A DNA stretch of 64,000 nt from Hydrogenophaga sp. (GCF_030373225.1 NZ_JAUCZG010000005.1:1-64000); one strand, 5' to 3'; counted from the first letter of the stretch, positions 1 to 9,522 are shown. Program-made: numbers and translations. The notes: generated from the letters alone by a model not told the origin.

Positions 1-8
1 GATACCGC

Positions 9-33
9 ACTGGCATGCAAGACTAATGCCAGT
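9..33. repeat. Inverted repeat beside the truncated arsA end
   Basis: ACTGGCAT (9-16) and ATGCCAGT (26-33) form a perfect 8-bp inverted repeat with a 9-base spacer. It lies just beyond the premature arsA stop. Sequence 1-51 shows no arsA similarity, so it may be the end of an inserted element or a deletion junction. The body of any such element would lie to the left of the window, so its family cannot be named. Confidence 0.4.
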
Positions 34-51
34 TATTTACGGGACAGGACA

Positions 52-1758
52 CTAGGCCCAGGGTTCGATGTGGGCGCGGCGCAGGTCGTCCTGCAGGGCG
101 GCGGCCTGGGTCACGGGGGTGGTTTCGGGCAGGGTCACGATGACCACGCGGGTGAGGCTGGCGTCCTGCAGGCGCATGAGCGGTGTGACGATGTGCAGGC
201 CGCTGGCTGCGCTGCCGTCGGCCCTGGTTTCGTATTGCTGCGTCATCTGGCGGTGGTAGGCGCCGGTGGCGTCCATCAGCAGCAGGCTGTGGCCGGTGGG
301 TGCGGTGTCGAGCACCACAAAGGCGCTGCGCGCGGTGTTGACCACGCGGCTGAAGGCGTGGAACACGGCCACTTCTTCGGTGCAGGGGGACTGCAGGTCT
401 TCCAGCAGCAGGGCGCGGCCTTGTTCGTCGAGGTCACGGCCTTTGCTGGCCATGATCTTGGCGATGTAGGCCTCGGTCTCGGCCTTGGGGTCGATGCGCC
501 CGACCTTCAGGCCTTCCAGGCTGCCGTTCAGGGTGTCGGCCACGTGCGCGGCCGGGTCGGTGGTGGTGAGGTGCACGCTGTGCCCGCGCTGCACCAGCCC
601 CACGGCCAGCGCAGCAGCGATGGTGGTCTTGCCGACGCCGCCCTTGCCCATGACCATGATCAGGCCGTGGCCCACGGCGGCGAGTTCGTCGGCCATGCGG
701 CTCAGGGGTTCGGCGGGCAATGCGGAAGTCCGTTCGGGTTGAGCTTGTCGAAACCTTGCCGGCCCTTCGACAGGCTCAGGGTGAACGGGGTGGGTGGGCC
801 CTTCGACAGGCTCAGGGCGAACGGGGTGGGGCTCGGGGCGAACGGGGCCACCCAGCAGCGCGCGCAGCGCCGGCAGGCCGACGGTGTCGAAGGCGCGCAG
901 CGGCACCTCGTCGCGCGGCAGCTGTGCCAGCGCGGCGGGCATGGTGGCCATGGCGTCCATGCCCATGGCCTCGATGGCGTGGGCAATCGGGTCGCCCGGG
1001 TCGGTGGCGTGGAACACCCCGTTGATGGCCAGGCGCTGGTTGGCCAGGCCCAGGCTGCGCAGCTCGTCGGCGGTGCGCGCGGCTTCCTGCATGGGGCGCG
1101 GGTCGGGCCGTGTGACCAGCACCACGGTGGTCAGGGCCGGGTCGCTCAGGGCTTTCAGCGCGGCGTTGAAGCGCGCTTCCTGCATCTTCAGGCCGGAGTG
1201 CGGGCCCAGGCACGAGGCACCGCGGTCGTTGTCGGCCAGGAAGCCGCTCCAGGCCTTGGGCAGGCTGAGCAGGCGCAGGGTGTGGCCGGTGGGCGCGGTG
1301 TCGAACACCACATGGTCGTACCGCTGCCCGGTATCGGCATGGGCATCGCCTTCGTTCGCCAGCAGCGCGGCGAACTCGTCGAAGGCCGCGATCTCGGTGG
1401 TGCAGGCACCCGAGAGCTGTTCGCGCACCGTGTGGCGTTCTGCCTGCGAGGCATTGGCACCGAGCTGCGCCAGCACCCGCAGGCGGTAGGCCTCGGCAGC
1501 GGCGTCGGGGTCGATGTTGATCACCGACAGGCCGGGCACGCCGGGCACATCCACCGGCTGGTTCGACAGGGTGATGCCCAGCATGTCATCGAGGTTGGAC
1601 GCGGCGTCGGTGCTGACCAGCAGCACGCGCTGGCCCGCGTCGGCCAGGGCGATGGCGGTGGCGGTGGACAGTGAGGTCTTGCCCACCCCGCCCTTGCCGG
1701 TGAAGAACAGGAATCGGGTGGGTGCGGTGGTGAAGCCTGGTGGCTTGTGCGTGTTCAT
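52..1758 (-). CDS. arsA: Arsenite-transporting ATPase ArsA, C-terminally truncated
   Basis: ArsA is the cytosolic ATPase that energises the ArsB arsenite pump. Both ATPase halves are visible: P-loop GKGGVGKT at residues 21-28 and again at 371-378, each half with a DTAPTGH motif. The three metalloid-binding cysteines of R773 ArsA have counterparts at C119, C183 and C459. The protein stops after HIEPWA, where E. coli ArsA continues for about 60 residues, so the C-terminal helices are missing and activity is doubtful. The linker (about residues 304-345) is enlarged and encoded by short genomic repeats. No arsB, arsC, arsD or arsR lies to the right; the left side is outside the window. Family assignment is firm; function is uncertain. 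Confidence 0.85.
   Translation of the reverse strand: MNTHKPPGFTTAPTRFLFFTGKGGVGKTSLSTATAIALADAGQRVLLVSTDAASNLDDMLGITLSNQPVDVPGVPGLSVINIDPDAAAEAYRLRVLAQLGANASQAERHTVREQLSGACTTEIAAFDEFAALLANEGDAHADTGQRYDHVVFDTAPTGHTLRLLSLPKAWSGFLADNDRGASCLGPHSGLKMQEARFNAALKALSDPALTTVVLVTRPDPRPMQEAARTADELRSLGLANQRLAINGVFHATDPGDPIAHAIEAMGMDAMATMPAALAQLPRDEVPLRAFDTVGLPALRALLGGPVRPEPHPVRPEPVEGPTHPVHPEPVEGPARFRQAQPERTSALPAEPLSRMADELAAVGHGLIMVMGKGGVGKTTIAAALAVGLVQRGHSVHLTTTDPAAHVADTLNGSLEGLKVGRIDPKAETEAYIAKIMASKGRDLDEQGRALLLEDLQSPCTEEVAVFHAFSRVVNTARSAFVVLDTAPTGHSLLLMDATGAYHRQMTQQYETRADGSAASGLHIVTPLMRLQDASLTRVVIVTLPETTPVTQAAALQDDLRRAHIEPWA
731..847. repeat. REP-like repeat cluster inside arsA
   Basis: Three copies of the 23-base repeat with core TTCGACAGGCTCAG lie here, one inverted (about 731-751) and two direct (about 764-790 and 800-827), plus a partial copy ending near 847. 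They stay in frame and encode the ArsA inter-domain linker, giving the recurring peptide PEPVEG. The same repeat occurs between genes at 7020-7110 and 8450-8523. Confidence 0.85.
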
Positions 1759-1829
1759 GTACCCAGCATGTCACCAAACCACCCGGCGCGCCCTGATGCG
1801 CATCAAGTCGGGGCCTGCCAGCGCGGCCC

Positions 1830-3179
1830 TCACCCGGGCGGCAGCGTCACCGTCACCGCCAGCCCCGGCTTGGCATTGCGCACCGCAAACGTGCCGCCGT
1901 GGGCCTGCGCCACCAGCCGGCAGAGGTAGAGGCCCAGACCGACGCCGCCGGCGTTGCGGGTGCGGGCGGTATCGGGGCGGAAGAAGGCCTGTGCCAGGTG
2001 GGGCAGCTGGTCCTCGGGCACGCCGGGGCCGTGGTCGCGCACTTCCAGTTCGATGCCCTGCCCGGCTTCGCCATGGCGGCGGATGTGCAGTTCCACCGGC
2101 AACGGCGCCTCGGCGCTGTGGCGCAGGGCGTTGCCCAGCAGGTTGCGCAGCAGCAGCTTCACGCGGATGCGGTCCAGCGGCGGCAGCGGCAGGTGGGGTG
2201 CGGCGTGCAGGCGGATCTGCTGTGCCGACGGCTGGGAGGTGGCGAGTTCGTCGATGACTTCTTGCGCCAGCGCGCCCGCGTCGGTGGGTTCGCGGTGCAG
2301 CGCGGCGTGTCGGCCCGCCAGGCGTTCGCTCTCCAGCAGGTCGCTGATGAGCCGGGCCATCTCGGCCAGGTCGCGCAGCAGGGCTTCGCGCTGCGGCGCA
2401 AGCTCAGCGCTGTCGGGCAGCAGCTCGGTGTTGAGCCGCGCGCGGGTGAGCGGGCTGCGCAGTTCATGGCTGATGGCCAGCAGCAGCGCGCGCTGGGCTT
2501 CGAGCATCTGGTGGATGTCGTGGCCCATGGTGTTGATGGTGGTGGCCAGCTCGCCGAGCTCGTCGTGGCGGCGCGACGCAGGCAAGGTGATGGGCTGACC
2601 GAATTCGCCCGCACCGAAGCGCATGGCGCCCGCGCGGATGTCGTCGAGCGGGCGCAGCAGCCGGTGCACATACCAACCGGCCAGTCCCGTCATGAGCAGC
2701 AGGGCGGCCAGGGCCAGCCCCAGGAAGCGGGGACGGCGCTCGAAGGCGGTGTCGTTCAGGCCGAAGCCGATGGTGTGGCCGTCGGCACTGGTTCGTTGCA
2801 GCAGTGGGTCCCAGTCCCGGTCGTCGCCCCAGTCGTGGCGGTTGTCGTCGCGCTGGCGCTGGCGCGGTCCGCGCGGGCCATCGGCTTCTGCGTGCGAACG
2901 CCAGTTCACCCGGGGGCCGCTGATGTCGATGGTGATCACCGGCAGGCGCGCCACGATGGCCTGCGCGCGCGCCACCTCGGGCGTGCCGGTCGGGGCCACA
3001 TCGTCGGCCAGCCGGCTCACGTAGTCCATGAGCAGCGGGCGCGCGGCATCGCGCCAGCCCAGCGAGAACGCCTTTTGTGCGCCGCCGATGAAGATGAAGG
3101 CGACCGACAGGGCCAGCAGCAGGAACACCGCCAGCAGGCGCAGCTTGATGGAGTGGCGCAGGCGGCGCAGCCAGCTCAT
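1830..3179 (-). CDS. Sensor histidine kinase, CpxA-like
   Basis: Membrane sensor kinase of 449 residues that would phosphorylate the adjacent OmpR-type regulator. Segments in order: first membrane helix about 12-33, periplasmic region about 34-150, second helix about 152-170, HAMP, HisKA with phospho-acceptor H238 in the SHELRSPLTR motif, then HATPase with LLRNLLGNALRH, DHGPGVPED and GGVGLGLYLCR boxes. The periplasmic part has an unusual Asp/Arg/His-rich stretch at about 100-125. The start overlaps the regulator stop by 4 bases (ATGA). A Spy/CpxP-like gene in the same operon points to envelope or metal stress. The signal itself is unknown. Confidence 0.9.
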   Translation of the reverse strand: MSWLRRLRHSIKLRLLAVFLLLALSVAFIFIGGAQKAFSLGWRDAARPLLMDYVSRLADDVAPTGTPEVARAQAIVARLPVITIDISGPRVNWRSHAEADGPRGPRQRQRDDNRHDWGDDRDWDPLLQRTSADGHTIGFGLNDTAFERRPRFLGLALAALLLMTGLAGWYVHRLLRPLDDIRAGAMRFGAGEFGQPITLPASRRHDELGELATTINTMGHDIHQMLEAQRALLLAISHELRSPLTRARLNTELLPDSAELAPQREALLRDLAEMARLISDLLESERLAGRHAALHREPTDAGALAQEVIDELATSQPSAQQIRLHAAPHLPLPPLDRIRVKLLLRNLLGNALRHSAEAPLPVELHIRRHGEAGQGIELEVRDHGPGVPEDQLPHLAQAFFRPDTARTRNAGGVGLGLYLCRLVAQAHGGTFAVRNAKPGLAVTVTLPPG

Positions 3180-3883
3180 GGCGTGGTCGGTCCGAGGCGG
3201 CGCAGCGCGAGCGAATAGCCGGCGTTGCGCAGCGTCTTGATGCAGTCCAGCGGCTCGAGCTTCTTGCGCAGGCGGCTCACCACGATGTCCACCGCGCGGG
3301 TGTAGAGCTCGGCTTCGTGGCCGCGCAGCTGGTTCAGGATGTCGTCGCGGCTGAACACGCGTCCGCTGTCGCGGGCCAGCAGGTGCAGCAGGTCGAACTC
3401 GGTGCCGGTGAGCTCCACCACCTCACCCTGGCGCAGCACGCTGCGCCGCGCAGGGTCGATCGTGAGACCTTCGAAGGCCAGCACGTCGGGTGCCGGTGCA
3501 CCGTTGACCGGGCCGTTGTGGCCATGGCGACGGCGCAGCAGGGTCTGGATGTGGGCCACGAGTTCGCGCGGCTCGAAAGGTTTGGGCAAATAGGCGTCGG
3601 CGCCCAGCTCCAGGCCCACCACACGGTCCATCACGTCGCCACGAGCGGTGAGCATGACGATGGGGATGTCGCTTTCCTTGCGGATGGTGCGGCAGAGTTC
3701 GAAGCCGTCCATCTCGGGCAGCATCACGTCGAGGATGGCGGCCTCGAACACGCCGCTGCGCAGGCGCGCAAGCCCTTCGCTGGGCTTGAGCGCCTGGGTG
3801 AGTTCGAGTTCGAACCGTTGAAAGTAGGTTTTCAGCGGTGGCCCGAGCTGTTCGTCGTCGTCAATCAGCAATACACGGTGCAT
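3176..3883 (-). CDS. OmpR-family response regulator, CpxR-like
   Basis: Transcription factor of 235 residues with an N-terminal receiver domain (phospho-acceptor D52 in LDVMLPEMDG, acidic pocket near residues 8-10, conserved Lys in the LPKPF motif near residue 102) and a C-terminal winged-helix Trans_reg_C domain. It is coupled by a 4-base overlap to the kinase gene and follows the unknown 106-residue gene by 9 bases. By analogy to CpxR it would bind DNA when phosphorylated and control this operon. That target is inferred, not seen. Confidence 0.92.
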   Translation of the reverse strand: MHRVLLIDDDEQLGPPLKTYFQRFELELTQALKPSEGLARLRSGVFEAAILDVMLPEMDGFELCRTIRKESDIPIVMLTARGDVMDRVVGLELGADAYLPKPFEPRELVAHIQTLLRRRHGHNGPVNGAPAPDVLAFEGLTIDPARRSVLRQGEVVELTGTEFDLLHLLARDSGRVFSRDDILNQLRGHEAELYTRAVDIVVSRLRKKLEPLDCIKTLRNAGYSLALRRLGPTTP

Positions 3884-3892
3884 GCGGCATTC

Positions 3893-4213
3893 TCACACTG
3901 AGGTGGCCGCAGGCCCATCGCGCAAGGCTCTGTGACGCAGGATCAGCTGGCGCAGCCGCTGCTGGGCCCGGGCGTCCAGACCGTCGAAGCGGTCAGCCAC
4001 CGACAGGATGGCCGGCAGCGTGAGCAGTGCCTCCTGGGGTTGTCGGCGCGACAGGCTGGCCCACAGGCCAAGCGCGTGTTCGCGGTCGAAGCGCGGCCCC
4101 CACACCAGGGCCAGCAGTTCGTCGTGCGGGTCGTCCACACCGGCCAGCAGCGCGGGACCATGGTCCCGCAGCCGCCGGGCGATGGGCAACAGTTGTGGCG
4201 ACATGCCGCTCAA
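3893..4213 (-). CDS. Unknown protein between Spy-like gene and response regulator
   Basis: A 106-residue soluble protein with no signal peptide or membrane segment, rich in Leu, Arg and Ala and predicted mainly helical. I do not recognise its family. It sits 5 bases after the Spy/CpxP-like gene and 9 bases before the response regulator, so it is almost certainly co-transcribed with a two-component system. It could be a modulator of that system, but nothing in the sequence proves a role. The start is the first ATG; MSPQ three codons later is an alternative. Confidence 0.7.
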   Translation of the reverse strand: MSGMSPQLLPIARRLRDHGPALLAGVDDPHDELLALVWGPRFDREHALGLWASLSRRQPQEALLTLPAILSVADRFDGLDARAQQRLRQLILRHRALRDGPAATSV

Positions 4214-4218
4214 GCGGT

Positions 4219-4689
4219 TCAGCCGCGCGAGAACCAGCCCTTGCGCTTCTGCATCATCTCGCGCACCTCGGCCTGCTGGGTCGGGTTGAGGCTGTCGTAG
4301 AAATCGGCCAGCGCATTGATCACCTCGGGGCTGCTCACCTGCACCACGCGGGTTTTTTCGTCGAGCAGGCTCAGGGCACGGGCGCGGTCGAACTTTTCAC
4401 CCGCCACCAGCTGCCGGACCTCGGCGCGCGGGTCGGTGGTCTGGCCCATGAAGGCGGTGCGCTGGGCCTGCAGCTTGTCGGCCAGCACGCCGAGTTTCTG
4501 TTGCTGCTCGGCGGTGAGGTCGAGCTTCTTCGTCACGCGCTCCATGAGCTTGCCGCGCATCTCGGTCATGCGCTCGGCGCTCATGGGGCCGTGCTCGTGC
4601 TGGCCGCGCGTGCCGCAGGCGGTGAGGCCACCCACGGCGATGGTGATGCCGGTCAGGGCGATGAGGGTGCGTTTGATCCAGGGCTTCAT
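4219..4689 (-). CDS. Spy/CpxP-family periplasmic lipoprotein
   Basis: Predicted 156-residue envelope protein. The start at 4689 (MKPWIKRTL) was chosen over an ATG 20 codons upstream because it gives a clean signal sequence with lipobox LTAC (C25) and an AAGGA ribosome site 7-8 bases upstream. The mature part is helical and has two LTxxQ-type motifs (LDLTAEQQQKL about 56-66 and SLNPTQQAEV near 133-142), typical of Spy/CpxP and periplasmic heavy-metal sensor proteins. A short His-rich stretch (HEHG) follows the lipobox. It precedes the unknown gene and the two-component genes, so it is probably an output or feedback inhibitor of the kinase. Confidence 0.85.
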   Translation of the reverse strand: MKPWIKRTLIALTGITIAVGGLTACGTRGQHEHGPMSAERMTEMRGKLMERVTKKLDLTAEQQQKLGVLADKLQAQRTAFMGQTTDPRAEVRQLVAGEKFDRARALSLLDEKTRVVQVSSPEVINALADFYDSLNPTQQAEVREMMQKRKGWFSRG

Positions 4690-4798
4690 GACGGTTTCCT
4701 TGTTGAGGAGGGGTTGAACATGACCGTGATGGTGCCCGCCCCCCCTCAATCCGTCGTCTCGCCGCGGTTTCGTTTTGTTTCGCTTTTTTTCAAGCCCC

Positions 4799-4960
4799 TC
4801 AGGGTCGAATCAAGGTCCACGCGTACGCCAGGATCCAGGCGAAATACAGCGACAGCGACACACAAACCACAAAGCCCAGGAACTGGAGCCAGCTGGGTAC
4901 GCCGGGCGTTTTCCAAAGCAATACCGCCGCCAGATGCAGGAGCAGCAATTCCTTCCACAT
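4799..4960 (-). CDS. Small membrane protein, 53 residues
   Basis: A short reading frame starting MWKELLLLHL and ending TLIRP. It is almost wholly hydrophobic, with one segment at about 4-16 and a longer one at about 24-51, so one or two membrane helices are likely. A good ribosome site (GAGGTGG) lies 5-6 bases before the ATG. The competing 70-residue frame on the same strand is not hydrophobic and has no such site. It is 110 bases upstream of the Spy-like gene on the same strand and may belong to the same stress operon. No family is recognised. Confidence 0.6.
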   Translation of the reverse strand: MWKELLLLHLAAVLLWKTPGVPSWLQFLGFVVCVSLSLYFAWILAYAWTLIRP

Positions 4961-5029
4961 GTCACCACCTCAAAACGTCAGAGGCGGGGATGCTGACCCG
5001 AAACACAGACGAAAGAATCCACTTGCCGC

Positions 5030-6031
5030 TCAAAGGCGCTCGGTATCGACCTCCCGGTTCGCCTGTTCGTTGTACCGGTCGCCTCGCACCGTGCCGGTGT
5101 TGATCAGGGCATCCAGGCGCGCGAGCACATCGGCGCCGAGCGCGACCGCATCGGCCCCGTTGTTCTCGCGCAGGTGAGCCAGGTTGGCCGTGCCGGGGAT
5201 GGGCAGGATGTCCGGCCCCTGGTGCAGCAGCCAGGCGATGGCCAGCTGCGCCGGTGTGCAAGCCACCTCGCGTGCGATGGCCTGGTAGGGCGCGAGCAGC
5301 TTGAGGTTGGCAGCGTAATTGTCGGGCGCAAAGCGCGGCATGGTGCGGCGGATGTCCTTGGCGTCCATCGCGCCCACATCGATCTCGCCACAAAGGAATC
5401 CGCGCGCCACCGGGCTGAAGGCAACCAAGGCCACGCCGAGCTCGCGGCAGGCCTTCAGCACCGCGATCTCGGGGTTGCGCGTCCACAGCGAGTACTCGGT
5501 CTGCAGCGCGGTGATGGGGTGCACCGCGTGTGCGCGGCGCAGGGTGGTGGCCGACACCTCGCTCAAGCCGATCGTTTGAATCTTGCCGGCGCGCACCAGA
5601 TCGCTCAAGGCGCCAACGCTGTCCTCGATCGGCACCTGCTTGTCCCAGCGGTGCAGGTAATAGAGATCGATCACATCGGTCTTCAGGCGCTTGAGCGCGG
5701 CTTCGCAGGTGGCGCGCAGCGTCCGGGGCCGGCCGTCGATCACGCGCACCAACTTGCCGTCACCGGCCAGGTCCACGCCCTGCATGCCGCACTTGCTGGC
5801 CAGCGTGAACTCGCTGCGGCGCTTCGACAAGGCCTTGCCGATCAGCGTCTCGCTCTCGCCGAAGCCGTAGAGCGCTGCGGTGTCGAAATGCGTGACGCCC
5901 TGGTCCAGGGCACTCTGCAGCAAACGCTCGGCGTCGTCGGGCGTAACAGGCGCGCCATAGGCGTGGCAGATGTTCATGCAGCCCAGGCCAAGGGCCGAGA
6001 CTTTGAAGGGCCCGAGTTGACGTTGTTGCAT
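5030..6031 (-). CDS. Aldo/keto reductase
   Basis: NAD(P)H-dependent oxidoreductase of 333 residues with a TIM-barrel fold. Visible family features are LGLGCMN near residue 15, the D-A-A-x-x-Y segment (FDTAALYGFGESE, catalytic Asp and Tyr), the Lys in LASKCG, and DLYYLHRWD with the catalytic His. The C-terminal part carries an IPGT cofactor-phosphate motif. It starts 5 bases after pmdC, so it is the last gene of the protocatechuate operon. Its substrate is unknown; an aromatic or aliphatic aldehyde by-product of the pathway is plausible. Confidence 0.88.
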   Translation of the reverse strand: MQQRQLGPFKVSALGLGCMNICHAYGAPVTPDDAERLLQSALDQGVTHFDTAALYGFGESETLIGKALSKRRSEFTLASKCGMQGVDLAGDGKLVRVIDGRPRTLRATCEAALKRLKTDVIDLYYLHRWDKQVPIEDSVGALSDLVRAGKIQTIGLSEVSATTLRRAHAVHPITALQTEYSLWTRNPEIAVLKACRELGVALVAFSPVARGFLCGEIDVGAMDAKDIRRTMPRFAPDNYAANLKLLAPYQAIAREVACTPAQLAIAWLLHQGPDILPIPGTANLAHLRENNGADAVALGADVLARLDALINTGTVRGDRYNEQANREVDTERL

Positions 6032-6036
6032 GGGGT

Positions 6037-6999
6037 TCAGCCGTTCGCGTTCAGCTGCTGTTCCAGCTGGTGCAACACCTCGTAGCAGGCGAACACCCTC
6101 GCCACACTCGAATTGGGCTCACGGCCCTCCTTGATCGCCGCGAAGAATTCGCGGTCCTGAAGTTCAATGCCGTTCATGCTCACCGCCACCTTGGAGACGT
6201 CGATCTTTTCTTCCTTGCCGGTGAAAAGGTCGTCGTAACGCGCGAGGTAGGTCGCGGTGTCGCCGATGTAGCGGAAGTAGGTGCCCAGCGGGCCGTCGTT
6301 GTTGAAGCTCAGGCTGAGCGTGCAGATGGCGCCGTTGGCGGCCTTGAGCTGGATGCTCATGTCCATGGCGATGCCCAGCGCGGGGTGGATCGGGCCCTGG
6401 ATGGCGTTGGCCTGCACGATCGGGCTGCCGCACTGGTAGGCAAACAGGTCCACCGTGTGCGCGGCGTGGTGCCACAGCAGGTGGTCGGTCCAGCTGCGCG
6501 CCTGGCCCAGTGCGTTGGTGTTGGTGCGGCGGAAAAAGTAGGTCTGCACATCCATCTGCTGGATGTTGAACCGCCCGGCCGAGATCTCGTTGTGCACGTA
6601 CTGGTGGCTGGGGTTGAAGCGGCGGGTGTGACCGCACATGGCCACCAGCCCGGTCTGCTTCTGCATCGCCACCACGGCCTGCGCGCCCGCCAGGCTGTCG
6701 GCCAGCGGAATCTCCACCTGCACGTGTTTGCCGGCCTGCAGGCAGGCCAGGGTCTGGTCGGCGTGCATCTGCGTGGGCGTGCACAGGATGACGGCGTCGA
6801 GCTCCTTGAGCGCCAGGCTCTCGGCCAGGTCGGTGGTGACGTGGGCGATGCCGTACTTCGTGGCCACTTCCTTCGTCTTCTCCAGATCGCGGCTGATCAG
6901 CGAGACCACTTCGACACCGTCGATGTTCCGGATGCCGTCGAGGTGCTTGATGCCGAAGGCACCAGCGCCGGCGAGGGCGACTTTGATGGTTTTTGTCAT
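6037..6999 (-). CDS. pmdC: 4-carboxy-2-hydroxymuconate-6-semialdehyde dehydrogenase
   Basis: Oxidises the semialdehyde (as cyclic hemiacetal) made by protocatechuate 4,5-dioxygenase to 2-pyrone-4,6-dicarboxylate with NAD(P)+. The 320-residue protein has the Gfo/Idh/MocA fold: N-terminal nucleotide site ALAGAGAFGIKH, an ILCTPTQMHADQ segment, then the EIPL region and a C-terminal alpha/beta domain. Its position right after pmdA and pmdB matches LigC/PmdC and not a sugar dehydrogenase. The gap to pmdB is filled by repeats. Start supported by AGGAGA upstream. Confidence 0.92.
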   Translation of the reverse strand: MTKTIKVALAGAGAFGIKHLDGIRNIDGVEVVSLISRDLEKTKEVATKYGIAHVTTDLAESLALKELDAVILCTPTQMHADQTLACLQAGKHVQVEIPLADSLAGAQAVVAMQKQTGLVAMCGHTRRFNPSHQYVHNEISAGRFNIQQMDVQTYFFRRTNTNALGQARSWTDHLLWHHAAHTVDLFAYQCGSPIVQANAIQGPIHPALGIAMDMSIQLKAANGAICTLSLSFNNDGPLGTYFRYIGDTATYLARYDDLFTGKEEKIDVSKVAVSMNGIELQDREFFAAIKEGREPNSSVARVFACYEVLHQLEQQLNANG

Positions 7000-7019
7000 G
7001 GGGTTTCTCCTGTCAATGC

Positions 7020-7110
7020 TGTTCGGGCCGAGCCTGCTGAAATCCTCTCGACCCGATGGTACGAGGGCTTCGACAGGCTCAGCCCGAACGGGGTGGTTGG
7101 CTCGGCCCGA
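7020..7110. repeat. REP-like repeats between pmdB and pmdC
   Basis: One good copy (GGCTTCGACAGGCTCAG followed by CCCGAACGG) at about 7066-7091 and degenerate copies on both sides (about 7020-7040 and 7095-7110). Together they fill most of the 119-base pmdB-pmdC gap. They could form hairpins in the operon transcript. Confidence 0.8.
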
Positions 7111-7118
7111 ACGGGGGT

Positions 7119-8415
<1,297 letters not shown>

Positions 8416-8449
8416 CGGGTTCTCCTGATATCCGTTCGGAAGTGGCATT

Positions 8450-8523
8450 CCCGTTCGCCCTGAGCCTGTCGACGGGCTCACCCAGGTGCAGGTGAGGGCT
8501 TCGACAAGCTCAGCCCGAACGGG
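8450..8523. repeat. Inverted pair of REP-like repeats between pmdD and pmdA
   Basis: CCGTTCGCCCTGAGCCTGTC (about 8451-8470) and CTTCGACAAGCTCAG plus CCCGAACGG (about 8499-8523) are inverted copies of one repeat and can fold into a long hairpin. They fill the 122-base gap between pmdD and pmdA. Confidence 0.85.
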
Positions 8524-8537
8524 CGTGTTGGTTCACG

Positions 8538-9482
8538 TCATGCCGCGGGGTTTGTTTCCTCGGGCCAATACAGGCGCATGGGGTTGTCCACAAGCAGCTT
8601 CTTCTGCGCCTGTGCCGCGGGCGCGATCTGTGCAATGAAATCGACCAGCAGGCCATCGTCGGGCATGTGGTCCTTCAGGTTGGGGTGCGGCCAGTCGGTG
8701 CCCCACAGCACACGGTCGGGGAATTCTTCGATCACCTTGCGCGCGAACGGCACCACGTCCTGGTAGGCCGACTGCTCGCCGTTCAAGGCCCTGGGGCCGG
8801 TGAGGCTCAAGCGCTCGGGACAGCTCACCTTGCTCCACACATTGGGGTGCTGGCGCATGAATTTGAGGAAGAGTTCGAACTCGGGGCCATCCACCGGCTT
8901 GCCCACATCGGGGCGGCCCATGTGGTCCACGACCACGGTGGTGGGCAGGGCCGTGAAGAAGTCCCACAACTCGGGCAGGTCGATCGCCTCGAAGTAGATC
9001 ACCACGTGCCAGCCCAGCCGCTGGATGCGCGCGGCGATCTCCATCAGCTCGTCCTTGGGCGTGAAGTCGACCAGGCGCTTGACGAAATTGAAGCGCACCC
9101 CGCGCACGCCCGCAGCGTGCAGGGCCTGCAACTCGTCGTCGGTGACGCTGCGCCTGACCGTGGCCACGCCGCGCGCCCTGCCCTCGCTGTGCACCAGCGC
9201 ATCGACCAGCGCGCGGTTGTCGGCACCGTGGCAGGTGGCCTGCACCACCACGTTGCGCGCAAAGCCGAGGTGGTCACGCAGCGCGAACAACTGCGCCTTG
9301 CCGGCGTCGCACGGGGTGTACTTGCGCTCGGGTGCATAGGGGAATTGCGCACCCGGGCCGAACACGTGGCAGTGCGCATCCACCGCGCCGGCGGGCAGCT
9401 GCAGGCGCGGTTTGGAAGGACCCTCGAACCAGTCCAGCCATCCCACGGTCTTGGTGAAGTCACCGGTTGTCGCTTTGGTCAT
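8538..9482 (-). CDS. pmdD: 2-pyrone-4,6-dicarboxylate hydrolase
   Basis: Opens the pyrone-dicarboxylate lactone to 4-oxalomesaconate. The 314-residue amidohydrolase (PF04909) starts at MTKATTGDFT (9482), preceded by AAGGA. It has the VDAHCHVFGPG motif (H37, H39), VVVDHMGRPD (H187) and LWGTDWPHPN (D263), the LigI pattern. The operon order E-F-D-A-B-C is that of Comamonas. A longer frame upstream reads through repeat DNA and is rejected. Confidence 0.93.
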   Translation of the reverse strand: MTKATTGDFTKTVGWLDWFEGPSKPRLQLPAGAVDAHCHVFGPGAQFPYAPERKYTPCDAGKAQLFALRDHLGFARNVVVQATCHGADNRALVDALVHSEGRARGVATVRRSVTDDELQALHAAGVRGVRFNFVKRLVDFTPKDELMEIAARIQRLGWHVVIYFEAIDLPELWDFFTALPTTVVVDHMGRPDVGKPVDGPEFELFLKFMRQHPNVWSKVSCPERLSLTGPRALNGEQSAYQDVVPFARKVIEEFPDRVLWGTDWPHPNLKDHMPDDGLLVDFIAQIAPAAQAQKKLLVDNPMRLYWPEETNPAA

Positions 9483-9522
9483 CTGCAAATTCCTTGGCAT
9501 GAAGTGAGCCCGTCCAGAACAC

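Noticed and set aside
1-51. Naming the left-edge sequence as a particular insertion sequence family
   Set aside because: Only about 50 bases are visible and no transposase; the family cannot be decided.
4746-4958. 70-residue minus-strand frame overlapping the 53-residue membrane protein
   Set aside because: No hydrophobic pattern and poor ribosome site, while the alternative frame has both.
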